The translations under genes and the position numbers were made by a program. The notes beneath the pieces are model-generated. The model was given only the letters and a program-made list of their open reading frames with translations. It was not told where the DNA came from and made no database searches. Positions 37,788-46,817 of a stretch of DNA of 64,000 nucleotides are shown piece after piece. The DNA is from Nitrosomonas aestuarii. Lineage in GTDB: Bacteria > Pseudomonadota > Gammaproteobacteria > Burkholderiales > Nitrosomonadaceae. Numbering within the stretch: the stretch's first letter is position 1; each line of letters opens with the position of its first letter. The DNA lies in the NCBI RefSeq assembly GCF_003046585.1, contig NZ_QAAE01000014.1, positions 1 to 64,000 of the forward strand. Direction: 5' to 3'.

Positions 37788-38201
37788 ATGATGTTTGGAA
37801 AAAAGAAAAAGACAAAAATGCATAATCATATAGATACCCTGATTGGGGCAAATACAAATATCACGGGTGATATTAATTTTAGTGGCGGTCTGCGCATTGA
37901 TGGTCATATTAATGGTAATGTTATTGCTGAGGATGAAGAACAGAGCACATTGGTGCTCAGTGATGCAGGCCATATAGAAGGAAAAATTCAAGTGGCCAAC
38001 GTTATCATTAATGGAACGGTAACAGGGCCGATTCATGCATTCAAATATCTGGAGTTACAGGGGAACGCCCAGATTCATGGAGATGTGCATTATGGTGCAA
38101 TAGAAATCAAACTGGGCGCTTCTGTCGATGGAAAAATGATTCATCAGGATAAACTTCAATCGGAAAAAATGGTCACACTAATACCGGTTGCTCCTGAATA
38201 A
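37788..38201 (+). CDS. Bactofilin (polymer-forming cytoskeletal protein)
   Basis: 137-residue bactofilin. The central ~100 residues form the right-handed beta-helix of the family with regularly spaced glycines and hydrophobics (TNITGDINFSGGLRIDGHING, IEGKIQVANVIINGTVTGPI, GNAQIHGDVHYGAIEIKLGA). Bactofilins polymerise without nucleotide, bind the inner membrane, and often scaffold peptidoglycan-modifying enzymes. The N-terminal MMFGKKKKTK is a typical membrane-targeting basic patch. GGGAGAT precedes the ATG. Confidence 0.93.
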   Translation: MMFGKKKKTKMHNHIDTLIGANTNITGDINFSGGLRIDGHINGNVIAEDEEQSTLVLSDAGHIEGKIQVANVIINGTVTGPIHAFKYLELQGNAQIHGDVHYGAIEIKLGASVDGKMIHQDKLQSEKMVTLIPVAPE

Positions 38202-38282
38202 GATACTTGAGTATTTTACAATCGTTTATCAATCTAAATTGAATCAATTTAAATCCACTAGCAATTTAATATATTAATAAAT

Positions 38283-38630
38283 ATGTCAATCGAAGATCCC
38301 AATACTCCTATCCTGTTTACCGAGAATGCGGCAAACAAAGTCAAAGAACTGATTATGGAGGAAGGTAACCAGGCCCTTAAACTTAGAGTCTTCGTGAGTG
38401 GTGGAGGCTGCTCCGGTTTCCAATATGGATTTACATTTGATGAATTGATTAACGATGATGATATGGTACTGGAAAAAAACGGTGTTCAGTTATTAGTTGA
38501 TTCCATGAGTTTTCAGTATCTGGTTGGCGCTGAAATCGATTATCAGGAAAACATACAAGGCGCGCAGTTTATAATCAAAAACCCGGGTGCTTCTAGCACA
38601 TGCGGTTGCGGCTCTTCATTTTCGGTATGA
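38283..38630 (+). CDS. erpA: Iron-sulfur cluster insertion protein ErpA
   Basis: A-type Fe-S carrier that delivers [4Fe-4S] clusters to target enzymes. The three cysteines are present: [11 protein letters not shown] and the C-terminal STCGCGSSF. Length 115 and the order downstream of argC and bactofilin are as in other betaproteobacteria. Convergent with anmK. Confidence 0.95.
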   Translation: MSIEDPNTPILFTENAANKVKELIMEEGNQALKLRVFVSGGGCSGFQYGFTFDELINDDDMVLEKNGVQLLVDSMSFQYLVGAEIDYQENIQGAQFIIKNPGASSTCGCGSSFSV

Positions 38631-38688
38631 CTGAAAAGGCAAGCATGGAGAAGAGTGTGTGTAAATATTCGCTTGTTTTTTATAGCAC

Positions 38689-39792
38689 TCAAGCTGAATA
38701 GATGGCGCCCAGTATTCTCTCTCCTTTGGCGCCAGTAACTGAAGGAATATTTCCCGGTTGTTTCAAGATCGCCTGACGCGCTAACCAAGCAAAAGCACAG
38801 GCCTCAACCCAGTCAGCTTGTACTCCCAGTTCATCAGTTACGGCTACCTTTTTATCGGAAAGAGCGTTTTTCAAATGACGCATCATTTGTAAATTATGCG
38901 CACCTCCGCCACATACATACACTGCTTCAGTTGCTGGATAAAATTGCTCGATTGATTGCGTAATTGACGTAATGGTTAGCTGCATTAAAGTCGCTTGAAC
39001 ATCTTCCGGCGATTCATGTCCCTGCAAATGACTTCTCAGCCATTTAATATTAAACAAGTCTCTGCCGGTACTTTTGGGCGGTGTACAGGCAAAATAATCT
39101 GCCGATATAAAACTATCAAGCAAAGCAGGAATCACCTGGCCGGTGGCGGCCCATTGGCCGTTCTTATCATAGGATTGGCCAGTGTGCTGTAAACACCAGG
39201 CGTCCATTAATAAATTGCCGGGGCCACAATCAAATCCACTTACCGGTATTCTTGGATCTAGGTATGTCAGATTAGCAATGCCACCAATATTGATAATAGT
39301 ACGACGACTGTTTGAATCCATGAACATGGCCTTGTGAAAAGCGGGTACCAGTGGTGCACCCTGACCGCCTGCGGCAATATCACGGTTTCTGAAATCAGCG
39401 ATTACAGTGATCTCAGTGAGTTCGGCCAATAGTGCAGCATTAACAAGCTGGATCGTATAGCTTTTATCGGTTTCGGGGCAATGGCGAATTGTCTGGCCGT
39501 GACATCCAATTGCAATAACATTTCGGGGCGCAAGCGCGCTTCTTTCCAGGAGGCTGGCTACCGCATGTGCATATTGATGGGATAATTGATTGCTTATCAG
39601 CGCTGCTTTGTTTAATTCATCGCCACCTGAATGATGCAGGGCAAGTAGTCTTGATCTAAGTGTATTATCAAAAGAGGAAAAAAAAGTCTCAATACATGAG
39701 GCGCGTTGGTTATGATCAAAATCAACTAATACAGCATCGACACCATCAAGACTTGTTCCGGACATGATGCCGATATAGCGTCCCGATTCCAC
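38689..39792 (-). CDS. anmK: Anhydro-N-acetylmuramic acid kinase
   Basis: Recycles peptidoglycan by cleaving and phosphorylating 1,6-anhydro-MurNAc to MurNAc-6-phosphate. Starts YIGIMSGTSLDGVDAVLVDF; ASKHA-fold segments FRNRDIAAGGQGAPLVPAFHKAMF, NIGGIANLTYL, and VCGGGAHNLQMM are intact. Length 367 is normal. It follows the M23 peptidase gene by 33 bases on the same strand, and both act on cell wall. Confidence 0.96.
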   Translation of the reverse strand: MESGRYIGIMSGTSLDGVDAVLVDFDHNQRASCIETFFSSFDNTLRSRLLALHHSGGDELNKAALISNQLSHQYAHAVASLLERSALAPRNVIAIGCHGQTIRHCPETDKSYTIQLVNAALLAELTEITVIADFRNRDIAAGGQGAPLVPAFHKAMFMDSNSRRTIINIGGIANLTYLDPRIPVSGFDCGPGNLLMDAWCLQHTGQSYDKNGQWAATGQVIPALLDSFISADYFACTPPKSTGRDLFNIKWLRSHLQGHESPEDVQATLMQLTITSITQSIEQFYPATEAVYVCGGGAHNLQMMRHLKNALSDKKVAVTDELGVQADWVEACAFAWLARQAILKQPGNIPSVTGAKGERILGAIYSA

Positions 39793-39825
39793 AAAGCTTT
39801 AATCCTGCTTGCTGTAAATCAACTT

Positions 39826-41166
39826 CTAGTTCAATGCGGCAAAATGGAGACTGCGCATAATATCGAGACGCGAAACCAGTGATTCTGTTTCGTTTTGAAA
39901 AATCGGCATATCTTTTTTAGCAATTGGCGGCGCTGTCGGCAGGATTACTTTTGATGGATCGCGCTGTACACCATTGACACGCAATTCATAGTGCAAGTGT
40001 GGTCCGGTCGCCATACCTGTCATGCCGACATACCCGATGATATCGCCTTGTTTGATACGCTTGCCATTGGTTAATCCTTTGGTAAAACCGGAAAGATGGC
40101 CATAGGCTGTTTCATATTGATCACTATGTTTAAGAATAATAAGCTTGCCATAACCTCTTTGTGTGCCTGCAAAAGAAACAGTTCCATTAGCAGTTGCTTT
40201 GACTGGTGTACCTGTCGGCGCCGCATAATCAATGCCTTTATGTGCGCGCCACTTTTTGAGTACAGGATGGAAGCGCGCGTTGGTGAAACCAGAACTGATA
40301 CGTGAAAAATCAAGCGGTGCCCTCAAAAATGCTTTGCGTAAGCTTTCTCCCTCGGGCGTATAATAACCAAAATCGCCGTTAGAAGACTGAAAATAAATCG
40401 CTTGATATGCTTTGCTGTTATTGACGAATTCAACCGCCAAGACTTTTCCAGTTTTGGCATGTTCGCCATTGGTATCCAACAGCGTTTCATAGACGACTGT
40501 AAAGCGGTCTCCTTTGCGCAAGTCTCGATGAAAATCGATTTCAGATGCCAGTATTTCAATCATCTGGGCAGCAACATTATTAGGGATTCCAGCACTATCA
40601 GTGGCGGCAAACAATGAGCTATTCACAACCCCTGATTTCATCTGAACTTGAGACTCAAGCTCAATTTGTTGTTCAGACATTTTGAATGCCTGATCCGTTT
40701 TCTCCATTAGAAATAATTCTCCATTTCCAAAGAAATAGCGGAGTGTTAACAAGCTGCCGTCTGCGGTAGTTTGTGCGTGTACTGTTTTTCCTGGCTTCAA
40801 CTGACGCATTGCGCGGCTGTCACGTGCGGTACGTAGAAAGTCCAGTTTGTCCTGTTGGTTGACGTCCAGTCGATCAAGAATGGCTGATATCGTGTCCCCG
40901 CGGCGAATACTTTCTTGCCGCCAGAACGATTGATCTGATGCTGATTCGGGGTCCGGTAAAACTTCGGGCAGGTATAAGTCGCGAACAACTTCTTCTATAG
41001 GGACGTCTTGAAGGGAAGGTGTATTGGGTGCAATACCAAATGCAGTAACAAATCCAAATAAGGGTATAGTCGATAATACAATTAGCCAGCGTAGCGTTTT
41101 TTTAGTCAGTCTATGTGATTTTTGAGCTAAAATTCTTGATTTACTGCGTATTGGCATAAATCGCAT
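39826..41166 (-). CDS. M23 family metallopeptidase with OapA/LysM-like domain
   Basis: Membrane-anchored peptidoglycan endopeptidase of 446 residues. An N-terminal membrane segment (LRWLIVLSTIPLFGFVTAFG), an OapA-like region with a LysM-type segment (IRRGDTISAILDRLDVNQQDK), and a C-terminal LytM domain with zinc ligands in HKGIDYAAPTGTPV and HLHYELRVNG, plus catalytic YGHLSG. The active-site set is complete, so it should be an enzyme, not an activator like EnvC. Divergent from tyrS and upstream of anmK, an arrangement common in betaproteobacteria. Confidence 0.92.
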   Translation of the reverse strand: MRFMPIRSKSRILAQKSHRLTKKTLRWLIVLSTIPLFGFVTAFGIAPNTPSLQDVPIEEVVRDLYLPEVLPDPESASDQSFWRQESIRRGDTISAILDRLDVNQQDKLDFLRTARDSRAMRQLKPGKTVHAQTTADGSLLTLRYFFGNGELFLMEKTDQAFKMSEQQIELESQVQMKSGVVNSSLFAATDSAGIPNNVAAQMIEILASEIDFHRDLRKGDRFTVVYETLLDTNGEHAKTGKVLAVEFVNNSKAYQAIYFQSSNGDFGYYTPEGESLRKAFLRAPLDFSRISSGFTNARFHPVLKKWRAHKGIDYAAPTGTPVKATANGTVSFAGTQRGYGKLIILKHSDQYETAYGHLSGFTKGLTNGKRIKQGDIIGYVGMTGMATGPHLHYELRVNGVQRDPSKVILPTAPPIAKKDMPIFQNETESLVSRLDIMRSLHFAALN

Positions 41167-41342
41167 ACAGGATATTCCTCTTTTTTAATGTTAATTCAAT
41201 TCATGTCAGGCTACAGAAATGAACTGATTCTAACATGAAAAATTGAAAACATTACACTAAAGTACAATTTACAATGTGTATGTGCAGCATAGAAAACTTC
41301 TGGCCGGATTAATCCGGTCGAAACAACTTGAAAAAATTTATT

Positions 41343-42545
41343 GTGAACAAAACAGTCAGTCAGCATATAGAAATCATCAAATATGGTAGTCATGAGCTAC
41401 TAATTGAGCAAGAGTTAAAAACTAAGCTTAACTCAGGTAAGTCATTACGGGTAAAAGCCGGGTTTGATCCGACAGCACCCGATTTGCATTTGGGTCATGC
41501 CGTTTTGCTGAACAAGTTGCGGCAGCTTCAGGATTTGGGTCACCATGTTCTTTTTTTGATCGGTGATTTTACCGGCATGATCGGCGATCCAAGCGGTAAA
41601 AACGCTACGCGTCCACCTTTGACACAAGAGCAGGTGGCTGAAAACGCTCAGTCATACACAACTCAGGTATTTAAAATTCTGCACCCCGATCAGACTGAAA
41701 TTGTCTTTAATTCATCGTGGATGGATAAACTCAAAGCAGCGGACTTGATAAGGCTGGCATCGACCTATACAGTTGCACGCATGCTGGAGCGCGATGATTT
41801 TGAAAAACGTTACCGCGGCAAACAACCTATCGCAATACATGAGTTTTTATATCCTCTGGTTCAAGGTTATGATTCGGTCGCACTGAAAGCCGATCTGGAA
41901 TTAGGCGGTACTGACCAGAAATTTAATCTTCTGATGGGAAGAGAATTACAAAGGCATTTTGGGCAGCCACAACAATGTATTCTGACCATGCCTTTGCTGG
42001 AGGGATTGGATGGTGTCAATAAGATGTCCAAATCGCTCAATAATTATGTGGGTATTACTGAAAGCCCCACAGAAATATTCGGTAAATTGATGTCGGTTTC
42101 GGATCAACTGATGTGGCGTTATATTGAACTACTGTCTTTTGAGTCCATTGAAACCATCCAAAAATGGCAACAGGAAGTCAAGCAGGGACGGAACCCGCGT
42201 GACGTCAAGGTTATTTTTGCACAGGAAATTGTTACCCGCTTTTATAATCGAAAAGAAGCCGAAGCTGCTTTGACTGATTTTGAGGCGCGTTTCAAACGCG
42301 GCATGTTGCCGGATGATATGCCGGAAAAATCCATACAAATCCCTGACGATACGGTGTTATTGACTCAGTTGTTAAAGCAGGCTGGATTAACAGCCAGCAC
42401 AAGTGAAGCGCAACGCATGATAGATCAGGGTGCGGTCAAATTGAACGGACAAAAAATTGAAGACAAATCCATGAAAATTGCGCGTAATGAAACGGTTGTA
42501 GTGCAAGTGGGTAAGCGAAAATTTGCAAAGGTAGCTGTTATTTGA
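41343..42545 (+). CDS. tyrS: Tyrosyl-tRNA synthetase
   Basis: Class I synthetase charging tRNA-Tyr. The HIGH motif is [17 protein letters not shown] appears as [13 protein letters not shown], and the C-terminal S4 RNA-binding domain runs from about residue 335 ([21 protein letters not shown]). It belongs to the TyrZ-like group by the [12 protein letters not shown] form. The start is uncertain: GTG at 41343 gives [13 protein letters not shown] at 41328 adds five residues. Neither has a strong ribosome site. Confidence 0.95.
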   Translation: MNKTVSQHIEIIKYGSHELLIEQELKTKLNSGKSLRVKAGFDPTAPDLHLGHAVLLNKLRQLQDLGHHVLFLIGDFTGMIGDPSGKNATRPPLTQEQVAENAQSYTTQVFKILHPDQTEIVFNSSWMDKLKAADLIRLASTYTVARMLERDDFEKRYRGKQPIAIHEFLYPLVQGYDSVALKADLELGGTDQKFNLLMGRELQRHFGQPQQCILTMPLLEGLDGVNKMSKSLNNYVGITESPTEIFGKLMSVSDQLMWRYIELLSFESIETIQKWQQEVKQGRNPRDVKVIFAQEIVTRFYNRKEAEAALTDFEARFKRGMLPDDMPEKSIQIPDDTVLLTQLLKQAGLTASTSEAQRMIDQGAVKLNGQKIEDKSMKIARNETVVVQVGKRKFAKVAVI

Positions 42546-42785
42546 ACGGATGAATCTATCCATGATTACATGGCGCCAGTTGACCAAAAGTGACATTACA
42601 GACGGGAATCAGCGTATTTGCAGGTCTTGTTTTTCGCTTGAATGACTGTAACTTTTTCAATTTTCAAGTGCCTAACTGCTTTTATGATTATTGGTTTCAT
42701 TCAGTTAAACTGTGTATCCTGATACGTATTTCTCAATAATATCAGAGCGTTTAACCGGCATTTTTTAAAGTTTAAAGGAAAAAAT

Positions 42786-43286
42786 ATGATCCGTAATCCA
42801 ATTGATGTGGCTACACGCGTGAGTCCCAGTTTGTCAGCACTGATTGAAAGCCGACTGAATCATTCGGAGCCTGAAGAATATATAACATTATTGATAATAC
42901 GTGATTACGTTACCGGCTTGCTATCAGCGGAGTTTACTGAAGCAGAACAAATACATCACTTTGATATCAATGAATCATTACTTGACGAACTAAACGCGCT
43001 CATTGAAGAATTCGGAGAAACGGCATTAGCGCATGATTTTGTACAAAACAGCGCCAGCGAATCAATGTCCCGGGTGATTGATGCCGTGATTAGCAACAGA
43101 GAGTATGATAATCCTCCTACGCTTGAGATCATCAAACAAGCAATCGTTATGGGATTGCCCGCTAGTTTAGTGGGTGATGGTGTTCTGGATGAAGATGAAG
43201 ACGATGGTTTGCTTGCAGAAATCGATGCATTGATTAACCGGCACGGTGCCGACGCAATTGCAGAAGAATTTTTACGCTATGAGTAA
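42786..43286 (+). CDS. Uncharacterised acidic protein with an internal repeat
   Basis: 166-residue, acidic, mostly helical protein without signal peptide. A motif occurs twice: LLDELNALIEEFGETALAHDFV (split here as LLDELNALIEEFGE and ALAHDFV, residues ~62-83) and LLAEIDALINRHGADAIAEEF (C-terminus), each after an aspartate/glutamate-rich stretch. It starts after an AAAGGAAA site. I do not recognise the family. It sits between tyrS and another unknown gene on the same strand; nothing suggests a function. Confidence 0.75.
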   Translation: MIRNPIDVATRVSPSLSALIESRLNHSEPEEYITLLIIRDYVTGLLSAEFTEAEQIHHFDINESLLDELNALIEEFGETALAHDFVQNSASESMSRVIDAVISNREYDNPPTLEIIKQAIVMGLPASLVGDGVLDEDEDDGLLAEIDALINRHGADAIAEEFLRYE

Positions 43287-43393
43287 CGTCAGGGGCGATT
43301 GTTGGTTGTGTGGCGAGGGTAAAAAATTGCGGAAAATGAACCTTGGCAGTATTTGAAGATCGAATCAATCATTTAATTGACTAATTCGAAAAA

Positions 43394-43843
43394 ATGGCTC
43401 TTGACAAAATTCACACATTGCAAACAGGCGTCAGTCTGGAAATTTCTACAGTGACTTTACAGGAACTGATTGCCAAGATTTTAACCGGACGGGAATTGCC
43501 TGAGCTTGGACAAATACACTGCGCGAATGATTTATATGAGTATTTGTCTGTCATTGTTTATAAAGGTGCTGCCGATCTGATAAAACGGCGGCAACAATGG
43601 GTGAGTCAAAAAAACAAAGCGGACCTGGTTGCTGCGCGTCCCATTCCGTTCCGGGAATTCTGTGATTTCTTCTGGCGAAATCTGGACGAACATGATCCTG
43701 ATGGCGATGAATGGGTCCGACTAATAGCCGATGACAGTTTTTTTACTCAGCTAAGCGAATTTTTGAATAAAATACGCACCGCTGAGCGCAAACTGCACCA
43801 GGAAAAAGATTTGATGATTGATCTTAATCTCGGCTCGGTGTAG
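43394..43843 (+). CDS. Uncharacterised cytoplasmic protein
   Basis: 149-residue protein, no signal peptide or membrane segment. Predicted mostly helical, with a conserved-looking core RPIPFREFCDFFWRNLDEHD followed by DGDEWVRLIADDSFFTQL and a charged coiled-coil C-terminus. I do not recognise it. It follows the repeat-containing unknown by 107 bases and is followed by a terminator. Confidence 0.7.
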   Translation: MALDKIHTLQTGVSLEISTVTLQELIAKILTGRELPELGQIHCANDLYEYLSVIVYKGAADLIKRRQQWVSQKNKADLVAARPIPFREFCDFFWRNLDEHDPDGDEWVRLIADDSFFTQLSEFLNKIRTAERKLHQEKDLMIDLNLGSV

Positions 43844-43896
43844 CCGCTTCTGGAAGATGTGGTATGTCGAGCAGTATTAGGCTTTTTAAGTGGATA

Positions 43897-43941
43897 AAAC
43901 AACCACCTGCCGGAATATGAATTCATGCAGGTGGTTTGTTT
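43897..43941. terminator. Bidirectional terminator
   Basis: AAACAACCACCTGC pairs with GCAGGTGGTTTGTTT (one bulged T) around a 16-base loop. It lies between two convergent genes (43843 and 44007) and has A- and T-tracts on both sides. Confidence 0.85.
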
Positions 43942-44006
43942 ATTCAGAAATGATTTTTCTTTACTGAAAACGAAAACAGATGTAGCTTCAGCTGCAAGCT
44001 GACAGA

Positions 44007-46784
44007 TTATGGCACTGGATTTCTCTGTGCTTCTGTCAATCCGGCTTGCCATTCGGGAGGTAGCTGTTGTACCCACCCATTGTACACGTTGGGGATGGCC
44101 AGAACGCCTTGGCCTCCCATACCTGCCAGACTCACCACTGCGTCATCGGTAGTGGCGCTATTGTCAGCCATGGCTATAGTGCCAGCGATCGCTGCGTCAG
44201 AAAAATCACCATCATCATTTGGATCTGGATCCACCACGATCAGTCGATTGGAAAATTTGCTGGTTATATAGGCATAGTAGCCACCACCTGCCTTGGCGCC
44301 AAAGTTGGCGCCATGGCAACCAGGGTCGCATGGTAATACAGCCACAACAGTATTGGTGCTAGTGTCGACAATGGTAATGCTGCCACCTGTATTGGCGGTT
44401 ACGACCACCCTCCCGGTGGGATCAACAGGTGTCTGAATTGGTAAAATGCCGGAATTTGCCGCACCATCGCCTGACACAGGATCGTAGGATGCGATCAGGT
44501 TGATATAAGGCTTGCCGCCATTTGCTGTAACCGGTACCGGATTGCCGTCAAAATCATAAACATTCAAAGAATGATCCAGCAGGTTGGCTGCGTAAATTCT
44601 GTTGTTACCGACACCGATTGCGATCGGATGCGGGCCATGCGAGAAGTTTCCGCCCGCGGCGGGCCGCGCAATAATTTGTCCGGAATGGCCGTCATAAAAA
44701 CCGGTATCGGATGAGTTGATATTGGGTGTGACAATCTTGCCTTCCGGTGTAATCCAGTGACCGTGGGGATTTGCAGGAACCTGTCCAGGCAGTTGTGTGG
44801 GAATGCTGGATACCGGTGTTGTTGTGCCTGCCGGTATGGTTACAATTCTGTTCTCGCCATTAATGGCCACGGTAATATCGTCACTGTCCGGCATTGTCAT
44901 GACATGCGAAGGCGAATCGCCAATTTGAATATTATCAATCATCTGACCGTTGGATTGATTAATAAACGTTAGTTTGTTATCAAACCATTGTGTTTGAAAA
45001 ACGGTTGCCTGATTACGATCCACCCACATATTATGTGGATGATTCATATTGATTCCCGGCAAGGCAATTTTACGTTTAACTGTCCAGTTCGTTGTGTCCA
45101 GCACAGTAATGGTGCCAGGTTTTGTTTTGCTGGCTGTTTTTTCAAACTGGGTATTTATCCATACCTCACCGATCCCCGGCGTTACAGGCTTTGACAGTGG
45201 GCCCAGCACAATATCCTGACCGTATCTGCTTTCCAGCACGGCTTGCAGATTCAGTACCGCTCCGCCGCTTAAACGTACATTAACATCAGGGTAGTCAGCA
45301 TGCCAGGGTGCAGGTGAGGTGTAATCCTGCCAGTTTTCTTGGGTGGTGGCGACAAAAAAGGTTCTGAGCAAACGGGTAGCCAGGTCACTCGTGGTTGGCA
45401 GGTCATGAATCCCGGTTACCAGATCAATGGCTTCGCCCAGGTCCAATCCCTCGGTGCTGGGATCGTCAACGATAACAGCGCCAAACATATAGGGATGGAT
45501 TTTACACGTGAACACATACAGTCCGGGCGTGTTGAGTTGCACGATGCCGCCGCCACGATATGCTTTGGTCTGATCGAACGGTATGTCGTGCTTGTTTTCC
45601 GAATCAGCATCGCTTGGCCAGATTAAGGTGGTAATAGTATGCACTGCACGGGTGTCGGACATAATGAAATGTGCACTGCTACCCGGTGCCATTACTTCTA
45701 GTGATCGGGTCTTGATATTAAGCGCGCCAAGAGGCCCGGCAGGGTCAACTATTGCATCACTGCGTGCGCTTCTGAACCAGCTGCCCGGCTCGTCTGAAAT
45801 TTCGAAGGTCACTAATCCAGGATCGCTTTGATTGGAACTCAGCAATATTGCGCCGTACGGCGTTGCGCCCGCTACGCTGACACCGGATGCTGCACCGGGT
45901 TCATCCACGCGGAATCGTGCGGCCATATTGGATTCCATATGCGATACAACGTGACAGTGCAAATGCCACATGCCTGCGCCGACGCCCGTGCCTGCTTTGA
46001 CGGTAAATGCATGGCTGTCTGCTTTGCCGGTCAATATTTTGACGTCGATAATGTGGGGTGAAAAGCCTTGATGAACGGGATCGACTTCGTCGAGCCAGCG
46101 GTGTGCATGCAGATGGAACGTATGATCGTGTTCGAGTGACAATACATGAAAGCGCACCACTTCATTCAATGTGGCGCCCAGTACAGGATTGGTCCAAAGT
46201 GGTGTTTGTGTGCCGCTGGCTATTTCGGCGCCCCAGAATGTTGATCCCACCATGAACATGATATATTCCTTGTCCAGATCAGCAGCGTCAGTCGGAATAA
46301 TACTGCCGTCACCATCAATATAGCTCTGTACCGAGCCGTCGACAGCATTTACGATCAGAGCGCCAAACAATCCGAGTAACCCGGAACCGTCATCATAATA
46401 AGGATAGGTGCCTGCCTGGTTAGCGGTGAACGAATAATTTTGCGAGCCGCCCCCTGCGGCAGCTTCGGCTGCATTTTCCAGTATGCCCGGAATATTGAGC
46501 CCAACTGGCACACCAGTGTTGTTGGTGAGTGTAATGTTGATTGTGTCACCAAGTTGTGCAAACAATGTCGGACCGGGAATAATTGCTTCTGCAGGATAAT
46601 TCTGGGTTGAACCGTCATGGCTGATCATTTTGTAGCCCAATTGGCCATTAGGCAGTGTTTCAGCTGTAATGTTGATGGTATGCGTGGTGGCCGCCAGTGC
46701 GATACTTGAGAAAAGCATTGCCGTCATGAAAGCCATCAGCGCCGTCATCGTTTTTTTATTCAACCAAAAAATAATCGATTTCAT
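44007..46784 (-). CDS. Secreted multicopper-oxidase-like protein with three cupredoxin domains and a beta-propeller
   Basis: 925-residue exported protein (signal peptide ends LAATTH). Cupredoxin 1 (~33-150) keeps the fold (AIIPGPTLFAQLGDTINITL) but lacks both T2/T3 motifs: the HxHG place reads VGLNIPG and the HxH place reads YPYYDDG. Cupredoxin 2 (~170-295) keeps HxxHxH (His221, 224, 226) and the full HCHxxxHxxxxM motif (His276, Cys277, His278, His282, Met287), so it has a type-1 site and half a trinuclear site. A third cupredoxin (~360-440) has a plastocyanin-like set His382, Cys427, His430, Met433. Residues ~540-925 form a YVTN-type propeller, with CDPGCHG near 810. Second gene of an operon with the protein at 46818; substrate unknown. 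Confidence 0.85.
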   Translation of the reverse strand: MKSIIFWLNKKTMTALMAFMTAMLFSSIALAATTHTINITAETLPNGQLGYKMISHDGSTQNYPAEAIIPGPTLFAQLGDTINITLTNNTGVPVGLNIPGILENAAEAAAGGGSQNYSFTANQAGTYPYYDDGSGLLGLFGALIVNAVDGSVQSYIDGDGSIIPTDAADLDKEYIMFMVGSTFWGAEIASGTQTPLWTNPVLGATLNEVVRFHVLSLEHDHTFHLHAHRWLDEVDPVHQGFSPHIIDVKILTGKADSHAFTVKAGTGVGAGMWHLHCHVVSHMESNMAARFRVDEPGAASGVSVAGATPYGAILLSSNQSDPGLVTFEISDEPGSWFRSARSDAIVDPAGPLGALNIKTRSLEVMAPGSSAHFIMSDTRAVHTITTLIWPSDADSENKHDIPFDQTKAYRGGGIVQLNTPGLYVFTCKIHPYMFGAVIVDDPSTEGLDLGEAIDLVTGIHDLPTTSDLATRLLRTFFVATTQENWQDYTSPAPWHADYPDVNVRLSGGAVLNLQAVLESRYGQDIVLGPLSKPVTPGIGEVWINTQFEKTASKTKPGTITVLDTTNWTVKRKIALPGINMNHPHNMWVDRNQATVFQTQWFDNKLTFINQSNGQMIDNIQIGDSPSHVMTMPDSDDITVAINGENRIVTIPAGTTTPVSSIPTQLPGQVPANPHGHWITPEGKIVTPNINSSDTGFYDGHSGQIIARPAAGGNFSHGPHPIAIGVGNNRIYAANLLDHSLNVYDFDGNPVPVTANGGKPYINLIASYDPVSGDGAANSGILPIQTPVDPTGRVVVTANTGGSITIVDTSTNTVVAVLPCDPGCHGANFGAKAGGGYYAYITSKFSNRLIVVDPDPNDDGDFSDAAIAGTIAMADNSATTDDAVVSLAGMGGQGVLAIPNVYNGWVQQLPPEWQAGLTEAQRNPVP

Positions 46785-46817
46785 TTTTCTGTCCTTTTTT
46801 GAGAAGTATTTTGTTGA

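Noticed and set aside
44320-44337. CDPGCH in the propeller as a heme c site
   Set aside because: Spacing is CxxxCH, not CxxCH, and no axial ligand can be named; not called as heme.
45339-46255. Several plus-strand frames of 65-95 codons opposite the large oxidase gene
   Set aside because: All are antisense to cupredoxin domains with clear copper motifs and lack start signals.
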